64,000 bases of DNA from Photobacterium atrarenae. GTDB lineage: Bacteria; Pseudomonadota; Gammaproteobacteria; Enterobacterales; Vibrionaceae. Location: positions 1,116,001-1,180,000 of the forward strand of contig NZ_CP101509.1 in NCBI RefSeq assembly GCF_024380015.1. Direction: 5' to 3'. The notes under the pieces were generated by a model. The model did not search any database, was not told where the DNA came from, and was given only the letters and a program-made list of their open reading frames with translations. Position numbers and translations under genes: made by a program. Shown here one piece after another: positions 44,299-52,588 of this stretch. Each line of letters opens with the position of its first letter. The stretch's first letter is position 1.

Positions 44299-45645
44299 AT
44301 GTCATTTCGAACGGAAACGGACGGGATCGGCCCGATCCCGGTCCCGGAAAATGCGCTTTACGGCGCCCAGACCCAGCGCGCCCTGAACCTGTATCCGGTC
44401 GCCGGGCAGAAGACCCTGGGTGATTATCCGGCGCTTGTTAAAGGGCTGCTGGCGGTCAAAGCAACCGCGGCCCGGGTGAACCGGAACCATGGTGAGCTGG
44501 ATGCGGTGCTGGGGATGAATATTGAGATTGTGTGTCAGTCCCTGATGGAGGACTTTTCACCTGAGCTTTTCCCGGTCCATGCCTTTCACGGCGGCGGGGG
44601 GATCTCCACCAATATGAATCTCAATGAGGTGATTGCCAATCTGGTCAACAGCAAGTTCTACAATCAGCTGCCGGGCAGCTATTCACCGGCGCATCCCAAT
44701 GATCAGATCAATCTTAACCACTCGACCAGCGATTGTCTGCAAACGGCCAGCCATCTCGCCGCGCGGGCTGAAGGGTTGTCGCTGATTGAAGCCCTGCACC
44801 GGCTTGAACACGCACTGGGCTGTTTACAGCGGCAGCACCGGGGCCAGCAAAAGATAGCGCGAACCTGTCTGCAGGATGCGGTCGCCATTGATTTTGCCGA
44901 TTTTTGGGGCGGGATGCTGGCCTCTGTCGAATCGTATCGCGACAAACTGGCCCGGGCCTGCGATGGGTTGCTGGCGGTGAACCTCGGTGCCAATATCATC
45001 GGCCGGGCAGGGGATTGCTCGCCGGCGTTTGCGGCCGAGTGTATCGAGGCGCTGAATCAGACCACCAGCGGCCACTATACCCGGCACTGTAATTTCTATC
45101 AGTGCAGTCAGTCGCTCGATGCGCAGGTGGCTTTGGCGGCAGAAGCGGAAAGCCTCGCGGGCTTTCTGGTCAAAATGGCCAAAGATATCCGCCTGATGGC
45201 GTCCGGGCCGGAAACCGGCCTGGCTGAAATTGTACTACCGGCTGTGCAGCCGGGTTCCAGTGCGATGCCCGGTAAAGTGAATCCGACCATTCCGGAGTTC
45301 ATGGTCCAGTGTGCGATGCAGGCGATTGGGCATTGTACGGCGGTGAAGCTGAGTCATGGTCACGGTGAGCTGGACTACACGCCCTGGGGCATGCTGGTGA
45401 TCACCAACCTGCTCGATGCCGTCGACCACCTGACCAAAGGCGTGGCGGTGTTTGCCGATCAGTGCGTGATTGGGATCCGGCTTCATCCCGAGACCAATCA
45501 GCAGAATGTTGATTCGCTGATCCCGACGGTGATTGAGCTGAAAAAGCGAATGGGCTACCAGCAAACGTCAGCGCTGGTGAAGCAGCTCAACGGCGACAAA
45601 GTTGCCTTGAAAGCACATTTGGCGTCGCTGACGACGAGTGAGTGA
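44299..45645 (+). CDS. Divergent aspartase/fumarase-superfamily lyase, substrate unknown
   Basis: 448 aa. The superfamily signature GSSAMPGKVNP (from residue 319) with the catalytic Ser loop (S320, S321) is intact, as is GGGGISTNMNLNEVIAN (from 98). Other conserved sites differ. The usual QSTND reads HSTSD (141-145). The usual GRT(H/Q)LQDA reads ARTCLQDA with C190 where fumarase has the catalytic-site His and aspartase Gln. GGTAVGTG reads GANIIGRA. It is therefore neither a standard fumarase nor an aspartase. I chose ATG 44299 with GGGGG upstream; ATG 44296 is possible. It follows the aldehyde dehydrogenase of the dddP locus, so a role in acrylate, betaine or dicarboxylate side-product metabolism is conceivable. 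Confidence 0.78.
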   Translation: MSFRTETDGIGPIPVPENALYGAQTQRALNLYPVAGQKTLGDYPALVKGLLAVKATAARVNRNHGELDAVLGMNIEIVCQSLMEDFSPELFPVHAFHGGGGISTNMNLNEVIANLVNSKFYNQLPGSYSPAHPNDQINLNHSTSDCLQTASHLAARAEGLSLIEALHRLEHALGCLQRQHRGQQKIARTCLQDAVAIDFADFWGGMLASVESYRDKLARACDGLLAVNLGANIIGRAGDCSPAFAAECIEALNQTTSGHYTRHCNFYQCSQSLDAQVALAAEAESLAGFLVKMAKDIRLMASGPETGLAEIVLPAVQPGSSAMPGKVNPTIPEFMVQCAMQAIGHCTAVKLSHGHGELDYTPWGMLVITNLLDAVDHLTKGVAVFADQCVIGIRLHPETNQQNVDSLIPTVIELKKRMGYQQTSALVKQLNGDKVALKAHLASLTTSE

Positions 45646-45656
45646 CAGAGAGCGGT

Positions 45657-45703
45657 ACCCACCCGTCCGCCAGGTGGTCTTTGCCATCTGGCGGAAGGTG
45701 GGT
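45657..45703. terminator. Large hairpin between convergent genes
   Basis: ACCCACC...TCCGCCAG...TGG pairs with CCA...CTGGCGGA...GGTGGGT with small bulges around the loop TCTTTG. It probably terminates transcription of the lyase gene and of the convergent efflux operon. No long T-run follows. Confidence 0.55.
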
Positions 45704-45747
45704 GGGATGTTTCCGCGATTGTGCGGTTCTGGCTCGTTGGTGTACCG

Positions 45748-46728
45748 CTATGCCTTTGTGAGAATCGGAATCTGCATCGTAAATGTGGCGCTGCCGGTGG
45801 CGGTGAGCTCGACCTCGCGGATCATTTCAATGTGGTAGCCTTCGGGATCGATCGGCAGGTTGTGTTTTTCGGCGTAGTCAAAGAGTCCCGCTTGTGCGGT
45901 GAGATAGCCGATATCCGAGGCGACCGAGACTTCACAGCATAAATAGTTGCCCGCTTTGACGGTGCAGTTGCCCTGGGCTGCGTTGCTGACCCATTCTCCG
46001 ACACGATAGGGAATGGCATGCCAGGGCTGGTCCAGCTCAGCAACCGGGGCCAGGCAAACCAGTCGGGTCACTTTCTGACCCAGCTTTTCACACAGGGTCT
46101 CCCACTCAAAATCCGGTACCGGGCGGGGTTTTAAGTACCGCTCCGGGAAGCGGATCAGCTTGCAGGGCAGGTTGTCGGCAAGCTGAAATTCAATGGCTTG
46201 CTCGGTACTCGGATGGGCCAGCCGGGTCAGCAGCTCGGTGGTCTGATCCGGCGTTCCGGTATGGGCGAGATGGCGAATCACCTTGGCGTTGGTGCCCAGC
46301 TGGCGGCGTAGTGCCTTAGCCAGCGCCTGCGATGATGAAAAGCCGGTTTTCAGCGCAATCTCGGTGATTTTTTTCGACGGGGTTTCCAGTAGCAGGGACA
46401 CTGCAAACTGCAGCCTGATCCGGCCGAGGTACTGACCCGGTGTTTCGTGAAACAGCTGGGTAAACTGGCGATGGAAATGAAACGGGGAAATTGCACTTTG
46501 TTCCGCCACGGCCTCCCAGGTCAGCCCTTCGCTGTAATCCTGATGCATGATTTCCAGCGCCCGCGTAAACCGCTTTTGCAGGTGCTCAGGCAGCGAGGTC
46601 AGTAGCGCGACCTCCGGAACCAGGTTATACGGGGAGGTGGGTTGGTCCGACATGATATGCAATACAGCTGGTTGGTTTGCTTTACTATGCCGGGTGTCGG
46701 GTATAAACGCAACTTGGGGGCTTAGCAT
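45748..46728 (-). CDS. AraC-type regulator with C-terminal GyrI-like ligand domain
   Basis: 326 aa. The N-terminal AraC double helix-turn-helix (LTWEAVAEQSAISPFHFHRQFTQLFHETPGQYLGRIRLQFAVSLL; ITEIALKTGFSSSQALAKALRR) is followed by a GyrI-like/AraC effector-binding domain. This is the MarA/Rob-SoxS-GyrI architecture of multidrug sensors such as Rob. I prefer ATG 46728 because GGAGAGA lies about seven bases upstream; an internal ATG at 46653 lacks a site. It overlaps the RND pump gene by seven bases, so regulator and pump are co-translated. It probably senses the pump substrates. Confidence 0.85.
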   Translation of the reverse strand: MLSPQVAFIPDTRHSKANQPAVLHIMSDQPTSPYNLVPEVALLTSLPEHLQKRFTRALEIMHQDYSEGLTWEAVAEQSAISPFHFHRQFTQLFHETPGQYLGRIRLQFAVSLLLETPSKKITEIALKTGFSSSQALAKALRRQLGTNAKVIRHLAHTGTPDQTTELLTRLAHPSTEQAIEFQLADNLPCKLIRFPERYLKPRPVPDFEWETLCEKLGQKVTRLVCLAPVAELDQPWHAIPYRVGEWVSNAAQGNCTVKAGNYLCCEVSVASDIGYLTAQAGLFDYAEKHNLPIDPEGYHIEMIREVELTATGSATFTMQIPILTKA

Positions 46729-49700
46729 GAGTGTTCTCTCCGTAACTTAGAATCATATTGTGATACTGATGAAGAGGCTGCTGGTGATGGCGCAGTTGGG
46801 GGCATTGTGAGTTGGGTGGTCTGAGATGACGCTGCTTCCTGCGGCGCTTGCGACCGGCTAAAGCTGGCCAGCAACACCGGGGTCAGGATCAAGGTGATCC
46901 CCGTTGCCAGCAGTTCACCGAACACCAGCGAGACCGCGGCCGGTTTGAGGTACTGCGCTTGCTCTGCGCTTTCAGACAAGAGTGGCAGCAGGCCGCACAC
47001 TGTGGTGATCGTGGTCAGAAATATCGCCCTGAACCGCCCGGTGCATGCCTCGGTCAGCGCCGCGTGAAGCGTCATCCCGGCGCGGAAGTTGTGATTAAAC
47101 CGTGTCAGCAGGACCAGCGAATCATTAACCACGATCCCGGTCATGGCCATCATCCCGAGCAGGGAGAGCAAGCTGATCGGCAGCCCCATCAGGCCGTGGC
47201 CCAGAATGGCCCCGGCAACACCGAAGGGGATCACCGCCATGATCAGCAACGGCTGCCAGTAAGATTGCAACGGGATCGCCAGTAAGATGTAGATCAGCAA
47301 TATCGTCAGGATGAAGGCCGACGTCAGCCCTTGCTGAACCTCCGTGATTTCTTCAAACTCGCCCGCCGCGTGGATCCGGACACCGGGAAAACGGGACTCA
47401 ATGGCTTCGATCCCGGCGGCCAGCTGGTGCAGGGTCTGCTCCGGTGACTGGATAGTGCGGTCCTGCCGCCAGTACAGGTTGATTACCTGCGCCCGGTTGC
47501 GCCGATACAGCACCTGCGGCTCGCGCTCGAGCGTGAAAGTAGCGATATCCTCAAGCAAGACGGCCTGCCCGTTGTCCAGTATCACAGGTGTCTGGCGCAA
47601 TTGTGCCAGGCTGCGTTTGCTTTCAACCGGATAGCGCAGAATGATCTGGGTCTCCCGGCCGTGATCCAGGATCCGGTGCAGCTCTCTCTGACCAAACGCT
47701 TCGCCGGTCAGCTTGGCAATGTGATGCTGGGTCAACCCCAGCTGGCGACCAAACGCATTGAGCCGGATCCGCAGTTGATCTTGCCCCCCGTTGCTGTCGT
47801 CATAGACATCATCAACGCCCGCAAGCTGAGTCAGTTGCTGGGCTAATTCAGCGGTGGCCTGCTGTGCCAGCGCTCTGTCTGGTGCGGAGACCGACAGTTG
47901 CGTGCCACCGGCCGGGGCATCTGCGGCGGAGAAGCGCAGGGAATCGGCGCCTTCGATCGGACCGGTGAATGTGCGCCAATCATGGAGGATTCGGTTACCC
48001 GGCAACTGGCGCAACGCCTCGGCGGTCAGCTCTGCCGTCACCTCAATGTCACCCAAGCCGTCGGACCAGGCCAGCAGGTTAGTGAGCGGCGGGTTCGCCA
48101 GTGAGAATTCTTGTTTCAGCTGTTGATTGAGTTTCAGGGCCGTGCGCTCAAGTTGCGCCAGCGCCTTTTCCTGAAGCGGGAGCGGTGCTCCCTGTTGCAG
48201 CGTGACTTTGGCGGTGATATAGCGGCCGGGGATCTCCGGAAAGAGGGCACTGCGGATGGTGCCATTGGCCCACAGTCCGTAGGCCAGCACAACGACCGCG
48301 CAGAAACTGAGCAATGTCGCCAGCTTGTGGTGCAGGGTACGTCGCAGCAGCGGGCTGTAAACTGTCTGAATGAAATGCGCCAGCTGGCGCTGCGCCGATT
48401 GCTGGAGCCGGGTGATGAATGACGGCAAACGATGGTTTGTGGAGGCCCCGGCCAGATGCGCCGGTAATATCCATTTGCTCTCAATCAGTGAAAACAGCAG
48501 GGCGACAATCACAATGGCGGAAAAACTCGCGAACAGCCGGCCAAAATCGTTGTTTAGCCACAGCATGGGCGAAAAGGCAACGATCGTCGTCAGTACCCCG
48601 AACACCGTCGCGACGGAAACGGCGCGGACGCCCTGCCAGGCGGCCTTTTTCGGGGGCCGGTGGGGATGTCGCCTGGCATAGATACTTTCGCCAACCACCA
48701 CCGCGTCGTCGACCAGGATCCCGAGCACCAGAATAAAACCGAACAGGGTGATGTCATTGATACTGTAGTCGAGCCAGTTCATTGCACCCAGTGTGCCGCA
48801 CAGCGCGACCGGGATTCCGAGTGCAACCCAGAAGGCCAGCTTGAGATCCAGAAACAGCCCGAGCAGGCCCAGCACGATCAACAGCCCTTGCCAGGCGTTG
48901 GTGGTCAGGCGGTCGAGCTGATCGTCGATATAAGGGGCCATGTCGGCCATGGTGGAGAGGGTGATATCGGCCGGTAAGCGCTGGCGCTGCCGGGCTAAAG
49001 TGTCCTCAATCGCCTGGCTGATGTGCAGTAGATTATCCTGCTGGCTGGTACTGATCAGCAGGGCAATCGCGTTGTCGCCGTTGTTGCGAACAACCGCCCC
49101 GGTAGATTCATAATCCCGGCGCAACGTTGCCAGCTCTCCCAGAGTGAGCGTACCCGAAGCCGTGGCGAGCACTTCAAGGCTACTCAGGTGCGATAAATTA
49201 TCGGCGTAACCGTCTCCCCGCAGGACCAGTCGGCCACCGCTGCGTTTTAGCTCGCCGCTGCGGGTTTCCAGCGACATTTGTTCAAGGATCCCGGCCAGGC
49301 TTTCCAGGTTGAGTCCGTGGTGACGCAGTGTGTCGATATCCGGCTCGATGATCAGTTGTGGCGCTCTCGCCCCCCAGTTCGAAACCTTGGCGATGTCCGG
49401 GTGTTGTTTTAATGCCAGTTCAACCTGCCGGGCGACGGGTTGCAGCTCAGAGTCCGGACGGTCACCGGAGATCACAACGAACGCGGCGAGGTTGGTAAAT
49501 TCATCGCGGCGGATGATCGGTTTTTCGGCGTGTGCCGGCCAGCGCTCAATACTGTTGATCCGATCGCGGACTTCCTCGAGCAGGCGATCCAAATCGGTGG
49601 CTGCAGTCTTGCGCACCCGGATCGTCGCCATGCCTGCCGACGACTGGCTGGTGATCTGCCGGATCCCGGCCAGCCCGCTGATGGCCTCTTCCACGCGCTG

Positions 49701-49895
49701 GGTGATGCCTTGATCAATCTGGCGGGCGGTGCCCCCCGGATAAGCGACTTCAACCACCAGACTGGTCGGGGCCATCTGCGGGAAGGACTCGACCCTGAGC
49801 TGTCCGGCGCTCAGCAATCCGGCGGCCAGAATCGCGACCATCAGCAGGTTGGCCGCAATGGGGTGATCGATAAACCAGCGTGTCAGTCCGTTCAT
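46722..49895 (-). CDS. RND-family efflux pump, inner-membrane subunit
   Basis: 1057 aa, the usual size of AcrB/MdtBC-like pumps. The N-terminus (LTRWFIDHPIAANLLMVAILAAGLLSAGQLRVESFPQM) is typical of the MexW/‘efflux RND permease’ group. Transmembrane proton-relay region GFILVLGILVDDAVVVGESIYARRH contains the conserved Asp pair, and later LLGMMAMTGIVVNDSLVLLTRFN is the second-half equivalent. Substrates are unknown. It overlaps the HlyD adaptor gene by four bases (ATGA) and the AraC-GyrI gene by seven. No outer-membrane channel gene is present in the operon, so it must borrow one such as TolC. Confidence 0.92.
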   Translation of the reverse strand: MNGLTRWFIDHPIAANLLMVAILAAGLLSAGQLRVESFPQMAPTSLVVEVAYPGGTARQIDQGITQRVEEAISGLAGIRQITSQSSAGMATIRVRKTAATDLDRLLEEVRDRINSIERWPAHAEKPIIRRDEFTNLAAFVVISGDRPDSELQPVARQVELALKQHPDIAKVSNWGARAPQLIIEPDIDTLRHHGLNLESLAGILEQMSLETRSGELKRSGGRLVLRGDGYADNLSHLSSLEVLATASGTLTLGELATLRRDYESTGAVVRNNGDNAIALLISTSQQDNLLHISQAIEDTLARQRQRLPADITLSTMADMAPYIDDQLDRLTTNAWQGLLIVLGLLGLFLDLKLAFWVALGIPVALCGTLGAMNWLDYSINDITLFGFILVLGILVDDAVVVGESIYARRHPHRPPKKAAWQGVRAVSVATVFGVLTTIVAFSPMLWLNNDFGRLFASFSAIVIVALLFSLIESKWILPAHLAGASTNHRLPSFITRLQQSAQRQLAHFIQTVYSPLLRRTLHHKLATLLSFCAVVVLAYGLWANGTIRSALFPEIPGRYITAKVTLQQGAPLPLQEKALAQLERTALKLNQQLKQEFSLANPPLTNLLAWSDGLGDIEVTAELTAEALRQLPGNRILHDWRTFTGPIEGADSLRFSAADAPAGGTQLSVSAPDRALAQQATAELAQQLTQLAGVDDVYDDSNGGQDQLRIRLNAFGRQLGLTQHHIAKLTGEAFGQRELHRILDHGRETQIILRYPVESKRSLAQLRQTPVILDNGQAVLLEDIATFTLEREPQVLYRRNRAQVINLYWRQDRTIQSPEQTLHQLAAGIEAIESRFPGVRIHAAGEFEEITEVQQGLTSAFILTILLIYILLAIPLQSYWQPLLIMAVIPFGVAGAILGHGLMGLPISLLSLLGMMAMTGIVVNDSLVLLTRFNHNFRAGMTLHAALTEACTGRFRAIFLTTITTVCGLLPLLSESAEQAQYLKPAAVSLVFGELLATGITLILTPVLLASFSRSQAPQEAASSQTTQLTMPPTAPSPAASSSVSQYDSKLRREHSC

Positions 49896-51136
49896 GGTTG
49901 GCGCTCCACATCCGTATTCGCTAAATCAGTATTTTTCAAATCGGAACTCTTTAAATCAGGGCTATTCATAACAGAGCTATTCAAAACAGGGCGGTTCAAA
50001 TCCGAGCTGTCAGGTAATACCGGCTTCACGGTTTGTCCGGGGAGCATGCTGTCCAGCGGATAGACTGCGATACGCCGGGGCTCGGCAGGGCGCTGCTCAA
50101 ACGCAACCCAAACGCCCGGGTTTTCTCCGCGCAGTTGCGTTTGTAACCGCGTGACCGGCTCACGCCGCAGCTGGTTGTCTGCCGTGATTGACCATACGTC
50201 GTGATCCCGGGTCAGTGCACTGGACGGGAGCCGAAAAGCGGCCGGATGCTGTTTTAACCGGATATCGACGCTGACCTGTTGTTGGGGCAGCAAACGCGGC
50301 CGGGTGCGGTACGGATCCGAAACAGAAAACACGACCTGGCGCTGACGTGAGGTGGCATCGGCTTGCGGCACGAGGTAGCGAAAAGTGCCCGGCCAGGTGT
50401 GTTGCTGTCGGTCCCGGACCGTCACTGCAACATCAGGCTGGGACAGGGTTTGAGACAGGGCTTGCCACTGGCGCTCGGACACCGGGACCTGAATATCGAT
50501 GGCGTCGCTGGCGACTAGTTCAAACAGGACCTGACCCTGCTCAACGAACTGTTTTGGGCTGACGGTTCGGCTGAGGATCAGGGCATCAAAGGGCGCGATG
50601 AGTGTCGCGTCTTCCAGTTGCTGGCGTGCCGCCCGGTGAACTGCCCGGGCCTGGGTGAGCTCGGCGTTGGCAGCAGCAAGCTGAGGCTCACGCCGGGCAT
50701 AGGCGGAAGTGTGCTTTCCGGACAGCATTTTTAACGCTACGGTTTGTTCATGCTGCGCTTGCTGAAGCGCGAGCTCGGCGACTTTGAGCTGGTGTGTCGC
50801 CTGCGCCAGCTGGCTTTCAAGCTGTGTGGTGTCCAGTTGCACCAGCGGCTCGCCACGGGCAACCAGCGTGCCGGGCTCAAGCTGCGGGCTGATTGAGTTC
50901 ACCTTGGCGCTCAGTGGTGCTTTGATTTCGCTGAACCAGCGCGGTGTGGTGGTGCCGATCAGCGTCATCACCGGCCGGAACGTCGTAGGCGCGGCGTCGA
51001 TATAGGTCACCGGCTGGCGGGTGGCCTGGGGCGGCTCAGCTGGGATCGGGTCCGGGTGCACCAGCGCGACGATGCCAATGGCGGTCAGCAAGAGCAAGAC
51101 AGCCCAGAGTAGGGGCAGACGTTTTCCTGGTTTCAT
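49892..51136 (-). CDS. HlyD/RND periplasmic adaptor with C-terminal pentapeptide-like tail
   Basis: 414 aa. An N-terminal membrane anchor (LPLLWAVLLLLTAIGIVALV) is followed by the barrel-sandwich lipoyl half-motif (IKAPLSAKVNSISPQLEPGTLVARGEPLVQLD), an alpha-helical hairpin, the second lipoyl half (ATLIAPFDALILSRTVSPKQFVEQG) and a beta-barrel. Residues 378-412 are seven tandem pentapeptides SDLNR PVLNS SVMNS PDLKS etc., resembling the A(D/N)Lxx pentapeptide-repeat consensus. Such a tail is unusual for an adaptor. It is co-translated with the ABC-type membrane gene upstream and the RND gene downstream, four-base overlaps on each side. Confidence 0.9.
   Translation of the reverse strand: MKPGKRLPLLWAVLLLLTAIGIVALVHPDPIPAEPPQATRQPVTYIDAAPTTFRPVMTLIGTTTPRWFSEIKAPLSAKVNSISPQLEPGTLVARGEPLVQLDTTQLESQLAQATHQLKVAELALQQAQHEQTVALKMLSGKHTSAYARREPQLAAANAELTQARAVHRAARQQLEDATLIAPFDALILSRTVSPKQFVEQGQVLFELVASDAIDIQVPVSERQWQALSQTLSQPDVAVTVRDRQQHTWPGTFRYLVPQADATSRQRQVVFSVSDPYRTRPRLLPQQQVSVDIRLKQHPAAFRLPSSALTRDHDVWSITADNQLRREPVTRLQTQLRGENPGVWVAFEQRPAEPRRIAVYPLDSMLPGQTVKPVLPDSSDLNRPVLNSSVMNSPDLKSSDLKNTDLANTDVERQP
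49901..50005 (-). repeat. Seven tandem degenerate 15-bp repeats at the 3' end of the adaptor gene
   Basis: The C-terminal codons of the adaptor gene form seven in-frame 15-base units, each coding for a pentapeptide with D/V at position 2 and L/M/V at position 3. Units share the core GA(T/C)TTGAA(A/C/T). Copy number may vary between strains by slippage. Confidence 0.75.
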
Positions 51137-52002
51137 GATTCGACTCCCGGCATATGATGAGGGGTTAAGCGCTGGCTGATCTCACTGAGCCGGGACAGGG
51201 TTTGCAGCGTGGTGGGCAGGAGAATGGCCGCTTCGACGAACTCCAGCGAGTAAGAGACGATCGTAAACAGTTCCCCGGCACTTGGCCCGGTGGTGTGGGT
51301 GATCTGCCACAGGTTGGCGAGAACAAAGCCAAACAGGATCAGGAAGATCAGCCCGTAGGTCAGCGCTTCGGTATCAGAGAGATGGATCTCGCGTCTTTTC
51401 AGCTTTTGCAGGTGCGAGCGGATGCTGATGGCGGGTGCCAGAGACAGCAGCTTGACCTGACGTTCAAGCTGGTTGTTCAGCATGGTGTTTAATCGAATGA
51501 AATGGTTATGAAAGCAGGCATAGGTCAACAGCATGGCAAGTGCGGCGGCCCCGGCATGTAGAGCGAGCATTGGATGAAAGCCGGCCAGGATCACCATGGA
51601 GGCGATGAGCTGAATGATGGCCGTGAAGAGTGGCGGCAGCTCGTGCTCCAGAAAGTCGACCAGCTCGCGGGACAGGGTCAGGCGGGCATTGCGACGGGTG
51701 ACGGGGGAGTGCTGGAGGCCATGGGCCACCTGCCTGCCGATGTCAACCCGCATGGTCCCGTAGGCCCGGGTATCGTAGAAGCGGCGCACCACAGACACCA
51801 CGACCAGCAGCAGCAATACCACCGCCAGCACCATAAAATCCTGGGTTTCCTGGTTGAGCAAGCCGTCGATGGAAAACCCGATCAACAGCGGTAACAATAC
51901 CATCAGGATATTTTCAACCGCCACCATAAGCCAGGTGACGGCGACTTGGGTTGGGTAAGCGCGGATAATCGATCGCACTGTAAATGTTGCGGAACTTGCC
52001 AT
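51133..52002 (-). CDS. ABC transporter six-transmembrane domain protein lacking an ATPase domain
   Basis: 289 aa. It corresponds to the membrane half of an ABC exporter: VAVTWLMVAVENILMVLLPLLIGFSIDGLL, FMVLAVVLLLLVVVSVVRRFYDTRAY and two more helix pairs, plus the intracellular loop TRRNARLTLSRELVDFLEHELPPLF. No Walker A, signature or Walker B follows, and the gene ends in the last helix region. I chose ATG 52002 because AGGAGG is upstream; an in-frame ATG 114 bases earlier is not convincing. It is the first gene of the efflux operon and overlaps the adaptor gene by four bases. It may be a substrate-gathering or regulatory membrane partner. Confidence 0.82.
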   Translation of the reverse strand: MASSATFTVRSIIRAYPTQVAVTWLMVAVENILMVLLPLLIGFSIDGLLNQETQDFMVLAVVLLLLVVVSVVRRFYDTRAYGTMRVDIGRQVAHGLQHSPVTRRNARLTLSRELVDFLEHELPPLFTAIIQLIASMVILAGFHPMLALHAGAAALAMLLTYACFHNHFIRLNTMLNNQLERQVKLLSLAPAISIRSHLQKLKRREIHLSDTEALTYGLIFLILFGFVLANLWQITHTTGPSAGELFTIVSYSLEFVEAAILLPTTLQTLSRLSEISQRLTPHHMPGVES

Positions 52003-52260
52003 CAGTTGCCTCCTGCATGAAATACGGGGGCAGTATGTGACAACCGGGAAGCAAAAACGTGTCCCAGACTGCGGAGCATGCGTTTCCTTCCTGCGTGAGG
52101 GCAATCTTCGTTTCAAACGTCAGAACAGCAAGTTGAGACACTTTTTCTTTTTGCCTCAGGGGAATAATCATCCCACCAAGATTCATGGTGACGTCGGTAA
52201 CGCAATACCAAAGGCAACACCGGCGCGTGGGTTGATAACCAGGATTAGGCGAGGTGAATT

Positions 52261-52533
52261 GTGAAACACACATTATCCGCAATCGTGACGGGATTGCTGG
52301 CGTCAGGTATTGCCTGCAATGCGCAGGCATCTCAGGGGCTGAGCGGGGAAATCGGGTTCTTGCTGGGGTACCGCTACACCCTGAACCCGGAGAGTCACCT
52401 CTCCCTATCATTATTGCCAGGGGTTGTTGATGGCAAAACCTGGGCTGATCCTTATCTCGTCGATGTCACCCGGCAGGAAACGGATGTTGCCGGTAATTTA
52501 AGAGCGGGTGTTTTAAGTGCGAGCGCGTTATAA
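52261..52533 (+). pseudogene. Shortened DUF2860-family outer-membrane protein remnant
   Basis: 90 codons with a signal peptide (to about AQASQG). The segment SGEIGFLLG resembles the N-terminus of the intact DUF2860 protein at 56540-57517 (SGEVSLLAG). The following LSLLPGVVDGKTWADPYLVDVTRQETDVAGN corresponds to its ILPTIVEDETWQDPFVVNQAKTETDTSGN. About 100 residues between the two parts and the whole C-terminal barrel are missing, and the frame stops soon afterwards. It is most simply an internally deleted and truncated paralogue. It might still be translated as a small exported protein. Confidence 0.7.
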
Positions 52534-52588
52534 GGGCGGGCCGTGCGCTGGCCGGAGAAAGCCGTCACAACAATCAGGGAGCGTGAAG

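Noticed and set aside
44299..45645. Calling the lyase fumarase C or aspartase.
   Set aside because: Key pocket residues differ (C190, HSTSD, GANIIGRA), so a specific name would be unsupported.
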